DNA from: Methanofastidiosum methylothiophilum
GTDB taxonomy: Archaea; Methanobacteriota_B; Thermococci; Methanofastidiosales; Methanofastidiosaceae
Direction: 5' to 3'
Length of the DNA: 64,000 nt
NCBI GenBank assembly: GCA_001587635.1
Contig: LNJE01000003.1
Span: 57,970-121,969 of the forward strand
The translations under genes were made by a program, and so were the position numbers. The first letter of the stretch is position 1. Each line of letters starts with the position of its first letter. This document shows, in pieces, positions 34,757 to 43,873 of the stretch. The notes below the pieces were generated by a model. The model did no database searches. It worked only from the letters and a program-made list of their open reading frames with translations, and was not told the DNA's origin.

Positions 34757-35292
34757 TAATTACCCTCCTCAACTATTGTTTTTTTAGGAACTTCTGGGTG
34801 ACTTGGATCATTCAAGGTTGACCTAGCGGAATATCCGATTGAATTCTCCATTACTTTAGGAACTAGATAGCTTGGAATTGAAACTTTAGCACCATTAAGA
34901 AGAATATGTTTATGAACAATGAATTGTCTTGCTTGTTTAGGTGTTTTTGCTAAGCCTTTCCTTAATACAAGTGATTGTAATCTCCTATCTAAAATGTCTT
35001 CTAAAGATAATGTCAATACATCTTCCAATGTAGACTCATCTTTTAGTATCCCATATTTTTGAAGCATTGCTATAAGATCTTTAGTTTGTCTCATTGAAGC
35101 TTCGTCGTGACTTGCCAATAACTCTCTTGCCTGTCCTCTTACATTTCTAAGAAAGCTTAAAGCTTTCCAGATTTCTTTTTTGTTCGCCAATCCATATTTT
35201 TTCATTAAAACATTTTCGGAATCAATTCTATCTTTTTTCCATGGATGCGATGGTTTATCGTATTTACGCCTAGTTTTTCTTGGATCTCCCAC
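34756..35292 (-). CDS. rps4: Ribosomal protein uS4
   Basis: 178 aa. It starts MGDPRKTRRKYDKPSHPW, the archaeal N-terminus. The S4 RNA-binding domain at residues 105-165 includes LQSLVLRKGLAKTPKQARQF and IVHKHILLNGAKVSIPSYLV. An early assembly protein of the 30S subunit. It lies 5 bp after uS13. Confidence 0.96.
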   Translation of the reverse strand: MGDPRKTRRKYDKPSHPWKKDRIDSENVLMKKYGLANKKEIWKALSFLRNVRGQARELLASHDEASMRQTKDLIAMLQKYGILKDESTLEDVLTLSLEDILDRRLQSLVLRKGLAKTPKQARQFIVHKHILLNGAKVSIPSYLVPKVMENSIGYSARSTLNDPSHPEVPKKTIVEEGN

Positions 35293-35297
35293 TCAAA

Positions 35298-35753
35298 TCA
35301 CCTTGCAGCCTTTTTCCTCTGAACACCTAACGATGTTCCTTTTCTAAATGAGGATTTTGTTCTTTGTCCCCTTACAGGAAGCCCAAGCTGGTGCCTAATA
35401 CCTTTATAGCTCTTTATCTTCTTCATCCTGTTTAGGTCTTCCCTTAATGACATTAACAATTTTGGCCCTATTACGTGCAAATTCTCTCCTGTTTCATAGT
35501 CTTTTCTTCTATTAACAAGCCATATTGGTATGCCATATTTTATTGGATCCTCAATGATTGTCTCAATTAGCTTTAATTTTTCTGGAGGGATATTTCCTAC
35601 TTTTGTTTTTGAAGATATACCCGCCACTTGGGCTACGGCCCTAGCCATAATTGGTCCGATGCCCCTTATATTTAGTATTCCGACTTCAAAGATGTCGTTT
35701 CCCATTATGTTTGTACCTAGTACACGAACAATACCTTTTACTTCTTCATCCAT
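35298..35753 (-). CDS. rps13: Ribosomal protein uS13
   Basis: 151 aa from ATG 35753, which has GGTGAT 4 nt upstream. An in-frame start at 35795 would lie inside tRNA-Ser and is rejected. Motifs: GIGPIMARAVAQVAG (helix-hairpin-helix) and SYKGIRHQLGLPVRGQRTK, the tRNA-contacting tail. It begins 14 bp after the 3' end of tRNA-Ser. Confidence 0.95.
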   Translation of the reverse strand: MDEEVKGIVRVLGTNIMGNDIFEVGILNIRGIGPIMARAVAQVAGISSKTKVGNIPPEKLKLIETIIEDPIKYGIPIWLVNRRKDYETGENLHVIGPKLLMSLREDLNRMKKIKSYKGIRHQLGLPVRGQRTKSSFRKGTSLGVQRKKAAR

Positions 35754-35766
35754 ATAATCACCATAG

Positions 35767-35851
35767 CGCCGGGGATGGGATTTGAACCCATGCACTCCAA
35801 TGGAGAACGGGCTTTCCAGGCCCGCGCCGTCCCAAGCTCAGCAACCCCGGC
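35767..35851 (-). tRNA. tRNA-Ser (anticodon GGA)
   Basis: An 85-nt type II tRNA. Acceptor GCCGGGG/CCCCGGC with discriminator G, as needed by SerRS. The anticodon stem CGGGC/GCCCG holds loop CTGGAAA, giving GGA, which reads UCC/UCU. The T arm is GGTTCAAATCC. No encoded CCA. It shares its first base with the stop codon of the preceding methyltransferase gene, so it must be cut from the mRNA. Confidence 0.93.
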
Positions 35852-36420
35852 TATGAAGCAAATATAATATAATATCCATATTTTTTCTTTATATTCACCT
35901 TTTCAAAGCTTTTTTCTAGTCTTTCTTTTATAATATTTACTCCTTTTCGTATTACAAGTTGTAGATTTCCACCTTCATATAAATGTTTTGGTGCTTCATC
36001 TATCATAAGTCCAACTGTGTCCATCCCTGAAGATATGGGTGGATTTGTCAATATGCTATTAAATCTGTCAAGCTCATCATAAAGATTTCCTTGACTTACT
36101 GATGCGTTTTTGATATTATTGAGCTTTATATTTCTTTTTGTCAGATATACTGCCCTTTTATTGATATCTCTCATATGTACCTCTGAAACAAAAGATGATG
36201 CAACAATTCCTATTACTCCATACCCACAACCGATATCAAGTACCTTGTGGCCTTTATCCAATTGCATTAGTTCACATAATGCTAAAGATCCTTTGTCTAC
36301 TTTCTGTGAGGAGAACACTCCAGGAGCAATGTCAAATTGGTACATTTTTCCCAAAATCATCCCCGAAACTCTTCTTAGTTTTAGAGGAGTTAAGACCTCT
36401 TCAGAGTAATAATGAGACAT
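35851..36420 (-). CDS. Class I SAM methyltransferase, RsmC/RlmG-like
   Basis: About 189 aa. LDIGCGYGVIGIVASSF is SAM motif I, and ILTNPPISSG is an NPPI-type catalytic motif typical of N2-guanine rRNA or tRNA methyltransferases. YEGGNLQLVIRKG matches the C-terminal strand pair of the RsmC family. Start at 36420, where ATG overlaps the truB stop as TAATG; a GTG at 36429 is possible. The location among ribosomal genes suggests an RNA substrate. Confidence 0.85.
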   Translation of the reverse strand: MSHYYSEEVLTPLKLRRVSGMILGKMYQFDIAPGVFSSQKVDKGSLALCELMQLDKGHKVLDIGCGYGVIGIVASSFVSEVHMRDINKRAVYLTKRNIKLNNIKNASVSQGNLYDELDRFNSILTNPPISSGMDTVGLMIDEAPKHLYEGGNLQLVIRKGVNIIKERLEKSFEKVNIKKKYGYYIIFAS

Positions 36421-37391
36421 TAATTCCACATCCTAGGGTAAACGCCTGTTTCCATTAAAACAGAAAAAGGCTTTGCGACAATATCCGTCTCTTTTTGGAA
36501 TATCTCTTCTGAACTCATCTTGGCTTCAGAAATTGAAACTGCTTCATTTTTAAGGGTCATTATAGCTACTGTGTCGCCTTTTGATATTCCATTTTGTAGT
36601 TTAGATACTCCTGGAGCAGTAAGCATGGAACCTTGGCATAGAGCTTCAACTGCAGTGTCCTTAATCCATATTTTCTTCAATGGATCGAGAACTATTTCAT
36701 AAGGAAAGATATATTTTTTTAAAATATTTTCATCATTCTCTTCAATAGAGAAAATTTTCGCATCAAGAAGATCTTGGAGCATTATTGTAGAATCTTCTCC
36801 AAAAACTCCAGTTTTTGTTCTTCTCAATTCTTTCATGCTAGCTCCACACCCCAAGGATAATCCAATATCATAGCAAAGTTTTCTTATGTAGGTCCCAGCA
36901 TCACATCCCACTTTCATAAGCACATCTTTTTCTTCTATGTCAATGGGTGTTATGTAATGTATTTTCCTAGTTCTAACTCGTCTTTTGACAGCACTTTTGA
37001 CGGGTGGTTTTTGATATAACGTTCCCTCGTATTCTTTTAAAACTCTCATAAGATCATATTTTGGTATATCTTTTTGGAGATGGAGCGTACATACATATTC
37101 TTTATGTGAGGTCATTAGTAGTTTTACAAGTTTTGTTGCCTTACCCAAAGTTACAGGTAGTACTCCTGAAACGTTAGGATCAAGCGTTCCTGAGTGTCCT
37201 GCTTTTGATATACCAAGGATTTTTTTTACCCAAGAAGTTACCTCATGAGAAGTAGGTCCTCTAGGCTTATCTATATTGACGATACCTTTCTGTAAAAGTT
37301 CATTTAAACTTCGCTCTTCAGGTCTTTTTCCATATCTTGAACTTGTCTTGTCCTTTGATTTAAATAATACCTCTCCATTGGAGCCCTTCAA
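36420..37391 (-). CDS. truB: tRNA/rRNA pseudouridine synthase Cbf5/TruB
   Basis: 323 aa. The catalytic Asp lies in AGHSGTLDPNVSGVLPV; NIDKPRGPTSHEVTSW is the family N-terminal motif; a PUA domain covers the last 80 residues (SMLTAPGVSKLQNGISKGD). In archaea it is the catalytic subunit of H/ACA RNPs and also makes tRNA Psi55. It overlaps the eL14 stop by 4 nt. Confidence 0.94.
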   Translation of the reverse strand: MKGSNGEVLFKSKDKTSSRYGKRPEERSLNELLQKGIVNIDKPRGPTSHEVTSWVKKILGISKAGHSGTLDPNVSGVLPVTLGKATKLVKLLMTSHKEYVCTLHLQKDIPKYDLMRVLKEYEGTLYQKPPVKSAVKRRVRTRKIHYITPIDIEEKDVLMKVGCDAGTYIRKLCYDIGLSLGCGASMKELRRTKTGVFGEDSTIMLQDLLDAKIFSIEENDENILKKYIFPYEIVLDPLKKIWIKDTAVEALCQGSMLTAPGVSKLQNGISKGDTVAIMTLKNEAVSISEAKMSSEEIFQKETDIVAKPFSVLMETGVYPRMWN

Positions 37392-37642
37392 CTGTACCCC
37401 TCTATCTTGGCCTTTAAAATAGCCTCCTTCAGGGTAGCGTCAGATGCACCTTTTTCGACATTGATTTTAGCATCCCAAGGCTCAAGATGTTTAATATTAC
37501 ATCTTCTTCTTTTAACACCAGTTAATTCTTTTGGTCCTGAAACAACAACAAAGTTTTTGTTTACAACTTCTACAATAACGCAGTTTTTATCTGCTTCTCT
37601 TCCTAAAAGTTTTGTACAAACTCTTCCTACTTCTATTGCCAT
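37388..37642 (-). CDS. rpl14e: Ribosomal protein eL14
   Basis: 84 aa starting MAIEVGRVCTKLLGREA, the usual archaeal eL14 KOW-like fold (NCVIVEVVNKNFVVVSGP, KRRRCNIKHLEPW). Start 37642 is preferred over 37657 because GGAGGGTGA lies 4 nt before it. Confidence 0.93.
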   Translation of the reverse strand: MAIEVGRVCTKLLGREADKNCVIVEVVNKNFVVVSGPKELTGVKRRRCNIKHLEPWDAKINVEKGASDATLKEAILKAKIEGYS

Positions 37643-37658
37643 TATGTCACCCTCCAAT

Positions 37659-38201
37659 TTATACCCGGTCGCCCTTTGGTACCGGTGATATGTTATTTAT
37701 GGCTGCAATTATGATCTGACTTACCCCCTCGGCACTTAACCTAAGTGAGTTAATCACAAGATCATATGAAGCCAGATTAGATATATCCACATTATAAATC
37801 TTTTGATATCTATTTTTTTCGCTATTTTCTCTTAATTCTGTATTCTTATAGGCCTCTGTGTAATTGAGATTTTCTCTTAGAAATATTCTCCTAACTCTTT
37901 CATCAATTGGGGCTGTTAACCAAACACTTAGATCTGGATTAATCATAAATCTTGCCATTCTTCCTTCAAGAATTATGTTATCATTAGCCCCTAATTCTTT
38001 CTGTCTTCGGTCAACTTCCATATCAATAGAGAAATCTTTCTCAGCTAATTTAGAAAAGTCCTCTAAAGACATATTTTTTTCTTTTGCAAGATTTCTAAAA
38101 ATATCTCCAGTATACACGTGTGTGTATTGAAGTTTTTTTGAAACAATTTTAGCTACGGTTGTCGTCCCACTACCTGGAGGACCACCTATAGTAACACGCA
38201 T
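37659..38201 (-). CDS. cmk: Cytidylate kinase, archaeal type
   Basis: 180 aa. P-loop GGPPGSGTTTVAKIV at residues 5-19, VYTGDIFRNLAKEKNMSL (CMP binding), and the LID region RRIFLRENLNY. Phosphorylates CMP/dCMP. Its position between eL34 and eL14 is the conserved archaeal arrangement. It begins where eL34 ends (1-nt overlap). Confidence 0.94.
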   Translation of the reverse strand: MRVTIGGPPGSGTTTVAKIVSKKLQYTHVYTGDIFRNLAKEKNMSLEDFSKLAEKDFSIDMEVDRRQKELGANDNIILEGRMARFMINPDLSVWLTAPIDERVRRIFLRENLNYTEAYKNTELRENSEKNRYQKIYNVDISNLASYDLVINSLRLSAEGVSQIIIAAINNISPVPKGDRV

Positions 38202-38476
38202 CAGATTTGTCCTCTTACGTCCTTTTTAATTAAGTCGCTTGTGCATGAAGGACATAGCACCCCTCCGAATTTTCTTTCGGGCCTCTTTTTAGTTTTAGGC
38301 AGCCTTTTTACTTCGTAGGGCCTCAAACCACGTGGCACACCACCTAAGATGGCTCCACATTCGGCACAATGAGGAGTACCTGTTCTTTTTTCTCTGTAAT
38401 GTGTAACTACATTTCCAGAAGGGGTACTAATTTTTTTTCTTTTTAAAGATCTTGATCTATACATTGGTCTCGGCAT
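38201..38476 (-). CDS. rpl34e: Ribosomal protein eL34
   Basis: 91 aa, very basic. CAECGAILGGVPRG and CPSCTSDL give the two zinc-binding CxxC pairs, and RPYEVKRLPKTKKRPER is the family's central motif. It lies 12 bp after the DUF106 gene. Confidence 0.95.
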   Translation of the reverse strand: MPRPMYRSRSLKRKKISTPSGNVVTHYREKRTGTPHCAECGAILGGVPRGLRPYEVKRLPKTKKRPERKFGGVLCPSCTSDLIKKDVRGQI

Positions 38477-38488
38477 AATTTCTCACCT

Positions 38489-39043
38489 CTAAGCCATTCC
38501 CATTATCTTCCTAAGGATATTTGATACAACTGAACTTGAAAATATATACCACCCAAGCCATCCTAACCAGTCGCCTGTTTGTAATCCTGGTGGGCTCCCT
38601 TTGTGAAACAACTGCACTAACATAGTATCAAAGGGTAGTTTAACAACTACAGGGTCCACTATATCTGCAGCAGGAGATTGTCTAAGCCATGAAAAGAATA
38701 TAAGTATGGGGATCATAGTTATATATAATGGTTTCATTGACATTGTCATTAGTTTACTCTGCATTTCATCTATCCTGCCTTTCTTTTTTTGGAGTTTTTT
38801 AATTTTGTTTTTATCATTTGACTTTTGTGCGGCAAGCATTTCTTTTTGAAAAGCTGTTGTCTCTTCTCTCATAGATTTTAATTCCTTTTGATCTACAAGA
38901 AGATATTGGACTACCGTTAAAGTAGTTCCTATTACTATAGCTACCCCTAAGATAGCATACATCGAACCAAATTCAAACAGCCATCCAAACGATATGTCCA
39001 GTGCTTTATATATGGGATTTACTAGCGTATCATAAAAACTCAT
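38489..39043 (-). CDS. DUF106 membrane insertase (Oxa1/YidC/EMC3 superfamily)
   Basis: 184 aa. There are three membrane spans (near residues 30-48, 105-125 and 160-178) and a cytoplasmic coiled coil between the first two (ETTAFQKEMLAAQKSNDKN, KIKKLQKKKGRIDEMQSKL). This is the archaeal Oxa1-like insertase of MJ0480 type, which helps insert membrane proteins near SecY. Its place directly after secY fits co-translation with the translocon. Confidence 0.9.
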   Translation of the reverse strand: MSFYDTLVNPIYKALDISFGWLFEFGSMYAILGVAIVIGTTLTVVQYLLVDQKELKSMREETTAFQKEMLAAQKSNDKNKIKKLQKKKGRIDEMQSKLMTMSMKPLYITMIPILIFFSWLRQSPAADIVDPVVVKLPFDTMLVQLFHKGSPPGLQTGDWLGWLGWYIFSSSVVSNILRKIMGMA

Positions 39044-39053
39044 TATTTAACAC

Positions 39054-40433
39054 CTAACCTAAAAATTGTCTCAATCCGGGCATCATTTCCCCCATTTGCT
39101 CCTTTGCTAGTTCCTCGTACATTCTATATACAATACCTACTGTTAAAAGTATTCCTGTACCTGTACCCAAGGCTCCGGTAAAATCAGCAAATGCAGCAAG
39201 AAGCCCAACAAAGACACCTCCCATTAAAGTTATTGGGGGGATATATCGATCTAAAACTTTTTCTAAAATTCTGATATCTCTTCTAAAACCTGGTATTTGC
39301 ATTCCTGAACCTTGTAATTTTTTAGCTACTTCGTTTGGACCCATTCCTGTTAGATCTATCCAAAGGATGGCAAACATAGCACATAATGCTATAAATACGA
39401 CTAAGTAGATTATTGCTCTTAATGGTTCATTGAGTAAAACATCAATATTACGGGGTGGGGTTAGATAATAAATCAATCCACTCTTTGCGCCACCATATTC
39501 ATTAAATGTACCAAGCCAATTGATTCCTCTACTAGTTAAAATTCTAGCAACAAGTTGGACATTTGCAAATAATGCTGCTGCAAGAATAACGGGAATATTT
39601 GAAGCATACAAAAATTTAATAGGGTATCTACCTCTAGCCCCTCTAAATTTTCCGTAAGATAAAGGTATCTCTAATCTCATTCCTTCTGCATACACTACAA
39701 TTAAAAATACTAGTATTGTAAAGAACACTTGAGTTATGTCAGGAAGTATTCCACCTCTAACCCAGACTGGTTGTCCATCGATAAATGATTTTACAAAAGA
39801 GGGTATAGCTCCAATAAACTCATCGGGATTAATTGGTGATTTAGCAAAACTGAATGCTTCCCATAATATTTTTTGAGAAACATTTGCAGCAATAAATAAT
39901 GATATGCCAGACCCAAATCCCCATTTTGTAACAACTTCATCCATCATTAATACTAAAAGTCCACCTATGGCAAGTTGTAAAATCATAAATCCTACTAAAA
40001 AAGAATTGTCTGGTCTTCCAAATGCACCGCCCACTATCCATATCGCAGCTTCAAAGAAACATAAAAAAATTGCTAATATTTTCTGAGTTCCTTGAAATGA
40101 TGCTTTTCCTCTAGAAGTAGAGAGATCAAATTTAATTATGTCAGAACCGGCAAGTAACTGCATTATAATCCCTGCAGTAACAACGGGCCCTATACCTAAA
40201 GTTAATATTGAACCATTTTCACCAGCCATAATTGCTCTAAGCCCAGCAAAATAATCAGTCTGACTCCCAGTGATCCCATAGACTGGTAATTCAGATAGTA
40301 TGAAGTAGATCAGTAACATCATTGCACTCCAAATGATCCTTTTCTTTAGATTAATACGCTTCTTAGGCAAAGTAACTTCGGGTAAAAATCTAAAAATGTT
40401 TTGCTGAAATCCTTCAATAGCTGAATTCATCAA
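39054..40433 (-). CDS. secY: Protein translocase subunit SecY
   Basis: 459 aa with ten membrane spans, the channel subunit of SecYE-beta. Motifs: ELPVYGITGSQTDYFAGLR (plug region), GSGISLFIAANV, YAEGMRLEIPLSYGKFRGARG (cytoplasmic loop C4) and DIRILEKVLDRYIPPI. The start overlaps the uL15 stop by 4 nt. Confidence 0.96.
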   Translation of the reverse strand: MMNSAIEGFQQNIFRFLPEVTLPKKRINLKKRIIWSAMMLLIYFILSELPVYGITGSQTDYFAGLRAIMAGENGSILTLGIGPVVTAGIIMQLLAGSDIIKFDLSTSRGKASFQGTQKILAIFLCFFEAAIWIVGGAFGRPDNSFLVGFMILQLAIGGLLVLMMDEVVTKWGFGSGISLFIAANVSQKILWEAFSFAKSPINPDEFIGAIPSFVKSFIDGQPVWVRGGILPDITQVFFTILVFLIVVYAEGMRLEIPLSYGKFRGARGRYPIKFLYASNIPVILAAALFANVQLVARILTSRGINWLGTFNEYGGAKSGLIYYLTPPRNIDVLLNEPLRAIIYLVVFIALCAMFAILWIDLTGMGPNEVAKKLQGSGMQIPGFRRDIRILEKVLDRYIPPITLMGGVFVGLLAAFADFTGALGTGTGILLTVGIVYRMYEELAKEQMGEMMPGLRQFLG

Positions 40434-40885
40434 TTGTCACCTACAATAACTGCTTCTCCCCCGGCCAATAAGATTTTTTCTTCGGCTTTCTTAGAGAATT
40501 CATTTGCAGTTATAATATAACTTCCTTTTACATTACCTTTTCCACATACTTTATTAATACCTAATTTTGATATATCAACGAATATTTTTCCTTCTTTCTT
40601 TTTAGCAATCTTTTTTTCAATTAAAGAATTAATTTGTTCTTCAATTGCTCCGACATTAATAAAGGAAGAATCTTTTCTCAGGTAAGAATCTCTAGAAAAT
40701 CCATAAGATCCAATGTGATCGGGCATTGTAACAATTGTTCTTGTCCATTTTGTCTTCTTTTTCTTACCACTTCCGGCAAGCCCTCTTCCGCCTCTATGGC
40801 CAGCCCCTCTCCTCTTCTTAGAGCAGCCACCGCCACATGTTCTTGATCCTCTCATTTTTGTACTCTTCTTTTTTACTCTGATCAT
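40430..40885 (-). CDS. rpl15: Ribosomal protein uL15
   Basis: 151 aa. A Gly/Lys/Arg-rich N-terminus (KMRGSRTCGGGCSKKRRGAGH) threads into 23S rRNA. The C-terminus, AEEKILLAGGEAVIV, is the family's conserved end. It sits between uL30 and secY as in all archaeal spc operons. Confidence 0.96.
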   Translation of the reverse strand: MIRVKKKSTKMRGSRTCGGGCSKKRRGAGHRGGRGLAGSGKKKKTKWTRTIVTMPDHIGSYGFSRDSYLRKDSSFINVGAIEEQINSLIEKKIAKKKEGKIFVDISKLGINKVCGKGNVKGSYIITANEFSKKAEEKILLAGGEAVIVGDN

Positions 40886-40895
40886 CTTAAAACAC

Positions 40896-41357
40896 CTAAA
40901 TCATTTTTTGGATAAGGCCGTTGATTTCATTATATCTTGGGCCTAAGGTTCCGCCTAAAGTATATGGCTTCTTTGTAGCTTCGTATCCTTTATGGGGGGG
41001 ATGGAGTCTAAATACTTTTTTAATATTTATATCGGAAAGCTCACTCTTAAACTCTAAGAAATCTTTGCAAAAAGATTCAAGATCTTTTCCAGTTTTTTCC
41101 TTGATGTATTCCTCTGTAATCCTAACATTCCCTTCAAGCCTTCCCCATTTGATAATAAGTTTAGACAAAGTATTGGAATCAATCGGCCCGTATGTAACAT
41201 AATCTTTAACTTTTTGTAACATCCCTACAAAAGAATCCCTATCATCTATTATTACGCAATGATTAGTTTTAGTCAAATTAAGCATTTTTAGGGTTTCTTG
41301 GACGTCTTTTTTTACATCCACTCTTCCTCTTACTCTTACAACGGCTATTCTATTCAT
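40896..41357 (-). CDS. rpl30: Ribosomal protein uL30
   Basis: 153 aa, the long archaeal/eukaryotic form of L30. It opens IAVVRVRGRVDVKKDVQ and carries LNLTKTNHCVIIDD. The C-terminal extension LHPPHKGYEATKKPYTLGG is diagnostic of archaeal uL30. Confidence 0.95.
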   Translation of the reverse strand: MNRIAVVRVRGRVDVKKDVQETLKMLNLTKTNHCVIIDDRDSFVGMLQKVKDYVTYGPIDSNTLSKLIIKWGRLEGNVRITEEYIKEKTGKDLESFCKDFLEFKSELSDINIKKVFRLHPPHKGYEATKKPYTLGGTLGPRYNEINGLIQKMI

Positions 41358-41365
41358 AATCTCAC

Positions 41366-42283
41366 CTAATTAGTATTTCCTGTGACAATACCTATGGCCT
41401 CAATATCTCGCTCTTGGAAACTCATTGTGTTTGTTTGATAAAGTGCATCTATGACTGCATTTGCAAAATTAACTGTTGTTTGTGTTTGGCCATCTGCTTT
41501 TGACCATGCATCCTTTATTCCTGCTAGAGCTAAGATTTTCTTCCCTACTCCTCCTACTGCAAGACCCAATCCATTTGGAGCAGGCATTAAAGTCACAGTA
41601 ACACTACTAGCTTTTCCAGTGACCTTAAATGGAACTGTGTGAGCTGTACCACATTTACATTCCCAACTTCCGCAGCCTCTTTTAACTTGGATTATATTTA
41701 GTTTAGCATTATTGATAGCTTTTCTAATTGCAGGGCCAACTTCTTTTGCTTTGGCCTTACCAATTCCCACATAACCATTTCTATTACCAATAACAACCAT
41801 TACTGAAAATCTAACTTTTCTTCCAGAGTCGGTCATTCTCTGAACCATGTTGATGTTTAAGACTTCCTGATTGTTTTGATCTGTTACTTCAGGAAGTAAC
41901 ACATCTATTATCTCAGGTTCCATTATTCTTAGATCTTTGTTTAATATCTGAGAAATATCAGTAATTTCTCCATTGGCTACCATTTTACCAAGTTTTGTCT
42001 TAGGGATCCATCTATTTCCCATAGATTTCTTTTCTTCTTCGAGTCTTTTCTTTTCAGCAATAGACAATTTCTTGATTACTTCTTCTTCAGAAACTGTATC
42101 TTTAATGATGTCATCTTCAGTAACTTCATCTTCCAGGGGGATTTCTTCCGATGTTTCTTCAGGAAGGTCTTCAACTATCTCTTTTGGTTCATCAACCATC
42201 TCTGCATCATTGGTATCTTCTAAGGATTCTTTCTTAACTTCTTCAACTGGTTCTTCAATGATTTCTTTTTTCTTTCTTGGCAT
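41366..42283 (-). CDS. rps5: Ribosomal protein uS5 with acidic N-terminal extension
   Basis: 305 aa from ATG 42283. The core from about residue 90 is ordinary (TKLGKMVANGEITDISQIL; GNRNGYVGIGKAKAKEVGP; the C-terminal Ile-Gly-rich fold). The first 85 residues are strongly acidic (KKKEIIEEPVEEVKKESLED; ETSEEIPLEDEVTEDDIIKD), not basic as expected for a ribosomal protein tail. Usual archaeal uS5 is roughly 210-240 aa. There is no frame change in the extension, and the GGTGGG ribosome site precedes ATG 42283. Confidence 0.94.
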   Translation of the reverse strand: MPRKKKEIIEEPVEEVKKESLEDTNDAEMVDEPKEIVEDLPEETSEEIPLEDEVTEDDIIKDTVSEEEVIKKLSIAEKKRLEEEKKSMGNRWIPKTKLGKMVANGEITDISQILNKDLRIMEPEIIDVLLPEVTDQNNQEVLNINMVQRMTDSGRKVRFSVMVVIGNRNGYVGIGKAKAKEVGPAIRKAINNAKLNIIQVKRGCGSWECKCGTAHTVPFKVTGKASSVTVTLMPAPNGLGLAVGGVGKKILALAGIKDAWSKADGQTQTTVNFANAVIDALYQTNTMSFQERDIEAIGIVTGNTN

Positions 42284-42293
42284 TATACCCACC

Positions 42294-42866
42294 TCATAGT
42301 TTATCTATTTTTGATTTAATCTCTTCAAACATCCCTGGCATTTTTGAAGGATCAGTCTTATTTTTTACATAATTTGAAAATATCTTTTCTTTCAAGGTTC
42401 CATCAAGACCGACATAATAGGAGGAAATGACTTCACCCTTTACTCTCTCTTCAGTTGGGAAAATACTCTCATCTACGTTAATGTTGCATCCTGCATCTAC
42501 AAACCCTTTCAATGCTGCATAGCTCCTTCCGCCTTTTATAGACCTTTGGAGACCAATATCTAATATAAATTCATCGGCAATTTTTTTAGCCCTTTTCCCA
42601 CAAAGGTATCCTGTAAGATATGCAGATGGGGTATTACCACAGTGAAAATTCCAACCCAGATCCCTCAATTCTCTAGAAAATGCAGTTGTAATTGTTTTAT
42701 CTCCTTCATAATTTGAGCTAACAATTTGAACAATTATATTATTTAATGATTTTCTTATAACGACCCTATTCTTTCCAGATTTAACTAAAGCTAATCTCCT
42801 TCTGTAGTTAGTATTGCCATCTCTTCTCCTCTTGAAAGGTACCCTCGATCTTGGTCCAGTTGACAT
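42294..42866 (-). CDS. rpl18: Ribosomal protein uL18
   Basis: 190 aa starting MSTGPRSRVPFKRRRDGNTN, with NYRRRLALVKSGKNRVVIRKS, the 5S rRNA-binding core. Start 42866 has a GAGGTGAAAC site; the frame extends to 42902 into eL19. YLTGYLCGKRAKKIADEFIL is typical. Confidence 0.94.
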   Translation of the reverse strand: MSTGPRSRVPFKRRRDGNTNYRRRLALVKSGKNRVVIRKSLNNIIVQIVSSNYEGDKTITTAFSRELRDLGWNFHCGNTPSAYLTGYLCGKRAKKIADEFILDIGLQRSIKGGRSYAALKGFVDAGCNINVDESIFPTEERVKGEVISSYYVGLDGTLKEKIFSNYVKNKTDPSKMPGMFEEIKSKIDKL

Positions 42867-42870
42867 TGTT

Positions 42871-43332
42871 TCACCTCTTCCTCTTCTCTGACATAAGGCC
42901 ACGTTCTTTTATGTAAGTATTCATATAAGATACACTTCTGAAAGCTCCACCTTTAGCCATCCTATAAAGTTTTCTGTAGGACATCTTATCAATGTTTTTG
43001 GATTCTCTCAAATCATTCAAAGCTCTTCTCAGCGGTCTAATAGTATTAATCCATCTTCTTTTCCTTGGGTATCTAGCTGTAGATTTTCCTTTCCTTGATC
43101 CAAATCCACTCATTCTGCCTTTTTTTCTTTTTTCATGCCTTTCTCTAGCTCTGTGTCTTGATATCCCAACTTCTGGCTTCTTTTTTATTTTGCCATTATG
43201 GATCAATTTTCGTACATCATCTCTGGTGATTGCCATAGATACTTCTGATGCGCTGTTACCGTCAATCCAAACTCTACCTTCCCCACATTTTAATAGTTGT
43301 GCTGCAAGTCTTTTCTGAACACTTAAATCCAT
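42871..43332 (-). CDS. rpl19e: Ribosomal protein eL19
   Basis: 153 aa. It starts MDLSVQKRLAAQLLKCGEGRV with the eL19 helical core, followed by the basic arm RARERHEKRKKGRMSGFG, RKGKSTARYPRKRRWIN. It ends 4 bp before uL18 starts, so the two are coupled. Start 43332 follows GGAGGATTGATT. Confidence 0.95.
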   Translation of the reverse strand: MDLSVQKRLAAQLLKCGEGRVWIDGNSASEVSMAITRDDVRKLIHNGKIKKKPEVGISRHRARERHEKRKKGRMSGFGSRKGKSTARYPRKRRWINTIRPLRRALNDLRESKNIDKMSYRKLYRMAKGGAFRSVSYMNTYIKERGLMSEKRKR

Positions 43333-43336
43333 ATAA

Positions 43337-43864
43337 TCAATCCTCCACCGATAAGCCTGCATCTTCTGCCTTTCTGACTATCTCAGACCTTATTTCGCTA
43401 TCAAGGCTAAGAGGAACCACCAATTTTTTGATGTAATTCTTAATAGGTTCTATGGCTTCAAATTCTTCAACTGAATTGACTTTTACATATGCCAATGCAG
43501 GATTTGCAATTTTAAGATTAGATTGGACTGCTCTTTTGACGATTTCAATCTTCTTTTTATTTCCAACTGAAGCATTAATTCTAAGAATGACATTTTCCAG
43601 ATTATCAATCTGTCCGGGTGTCGAAATCATAACTTCTTTTAATCCAGATGCATGAGTGCCTCTAACCTCTTTTGGTCCACGGTATCCAACAGAAACTAAA
43701 GGTTGTTTTCCACTTCTTTTGATCCTCATCTTATTATCTTTACCCCTAGGTTTTCTCCATTTAGGGTCGTTTTTAAAGGAAATATGCTTCCATGTTTCTG
43801 TTCTTAGAAACTTTGGCCTCTTGCTATTAAGTTTTTTCCTCATTCTTAATAATCTTAAACTCAT
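43337..43864 (-). CDS. rpl32e: Ribosomal protein eL32
   Basis: 175 aa. Core motifs KWRKPRGKDNKMRIKRSGK and SVGYRGPKEVRGTHASG are eL32. The C-terminal half (ALAYVKVNSVEEFEAIEPI ... AEDAGLSVED) is the extension seen in many euryarchaeal members. Start 43864 chosen over 43873 on the GGTGAGAGAAATG context. Confidence 0.93.
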   Translation of the reverse strand: MSLRLLRMRKKLNSKRPKFLRTETWKHISFKNDPKWRKPRGKDNKMRIKRSGKQPLVSVGYRGPKEVRGTHASGLKEVMISTPGQIDNLENVILRINASVGNKKKIEIVKRAVQSNLKIANPALAYVKVNSVEEFEAIEPIKNYIKKLVVPLSLDSEIRSEIVRKAEDAGLSVED

Positions 43865-43873
43865 TTCTCTCAC

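Noticed and set aside
35754..35795. Longer uS13 start at 35795
   Set aside because: It would lie inside tRNA-Ser, and ATG 35753 has a strong GGTGAT site.
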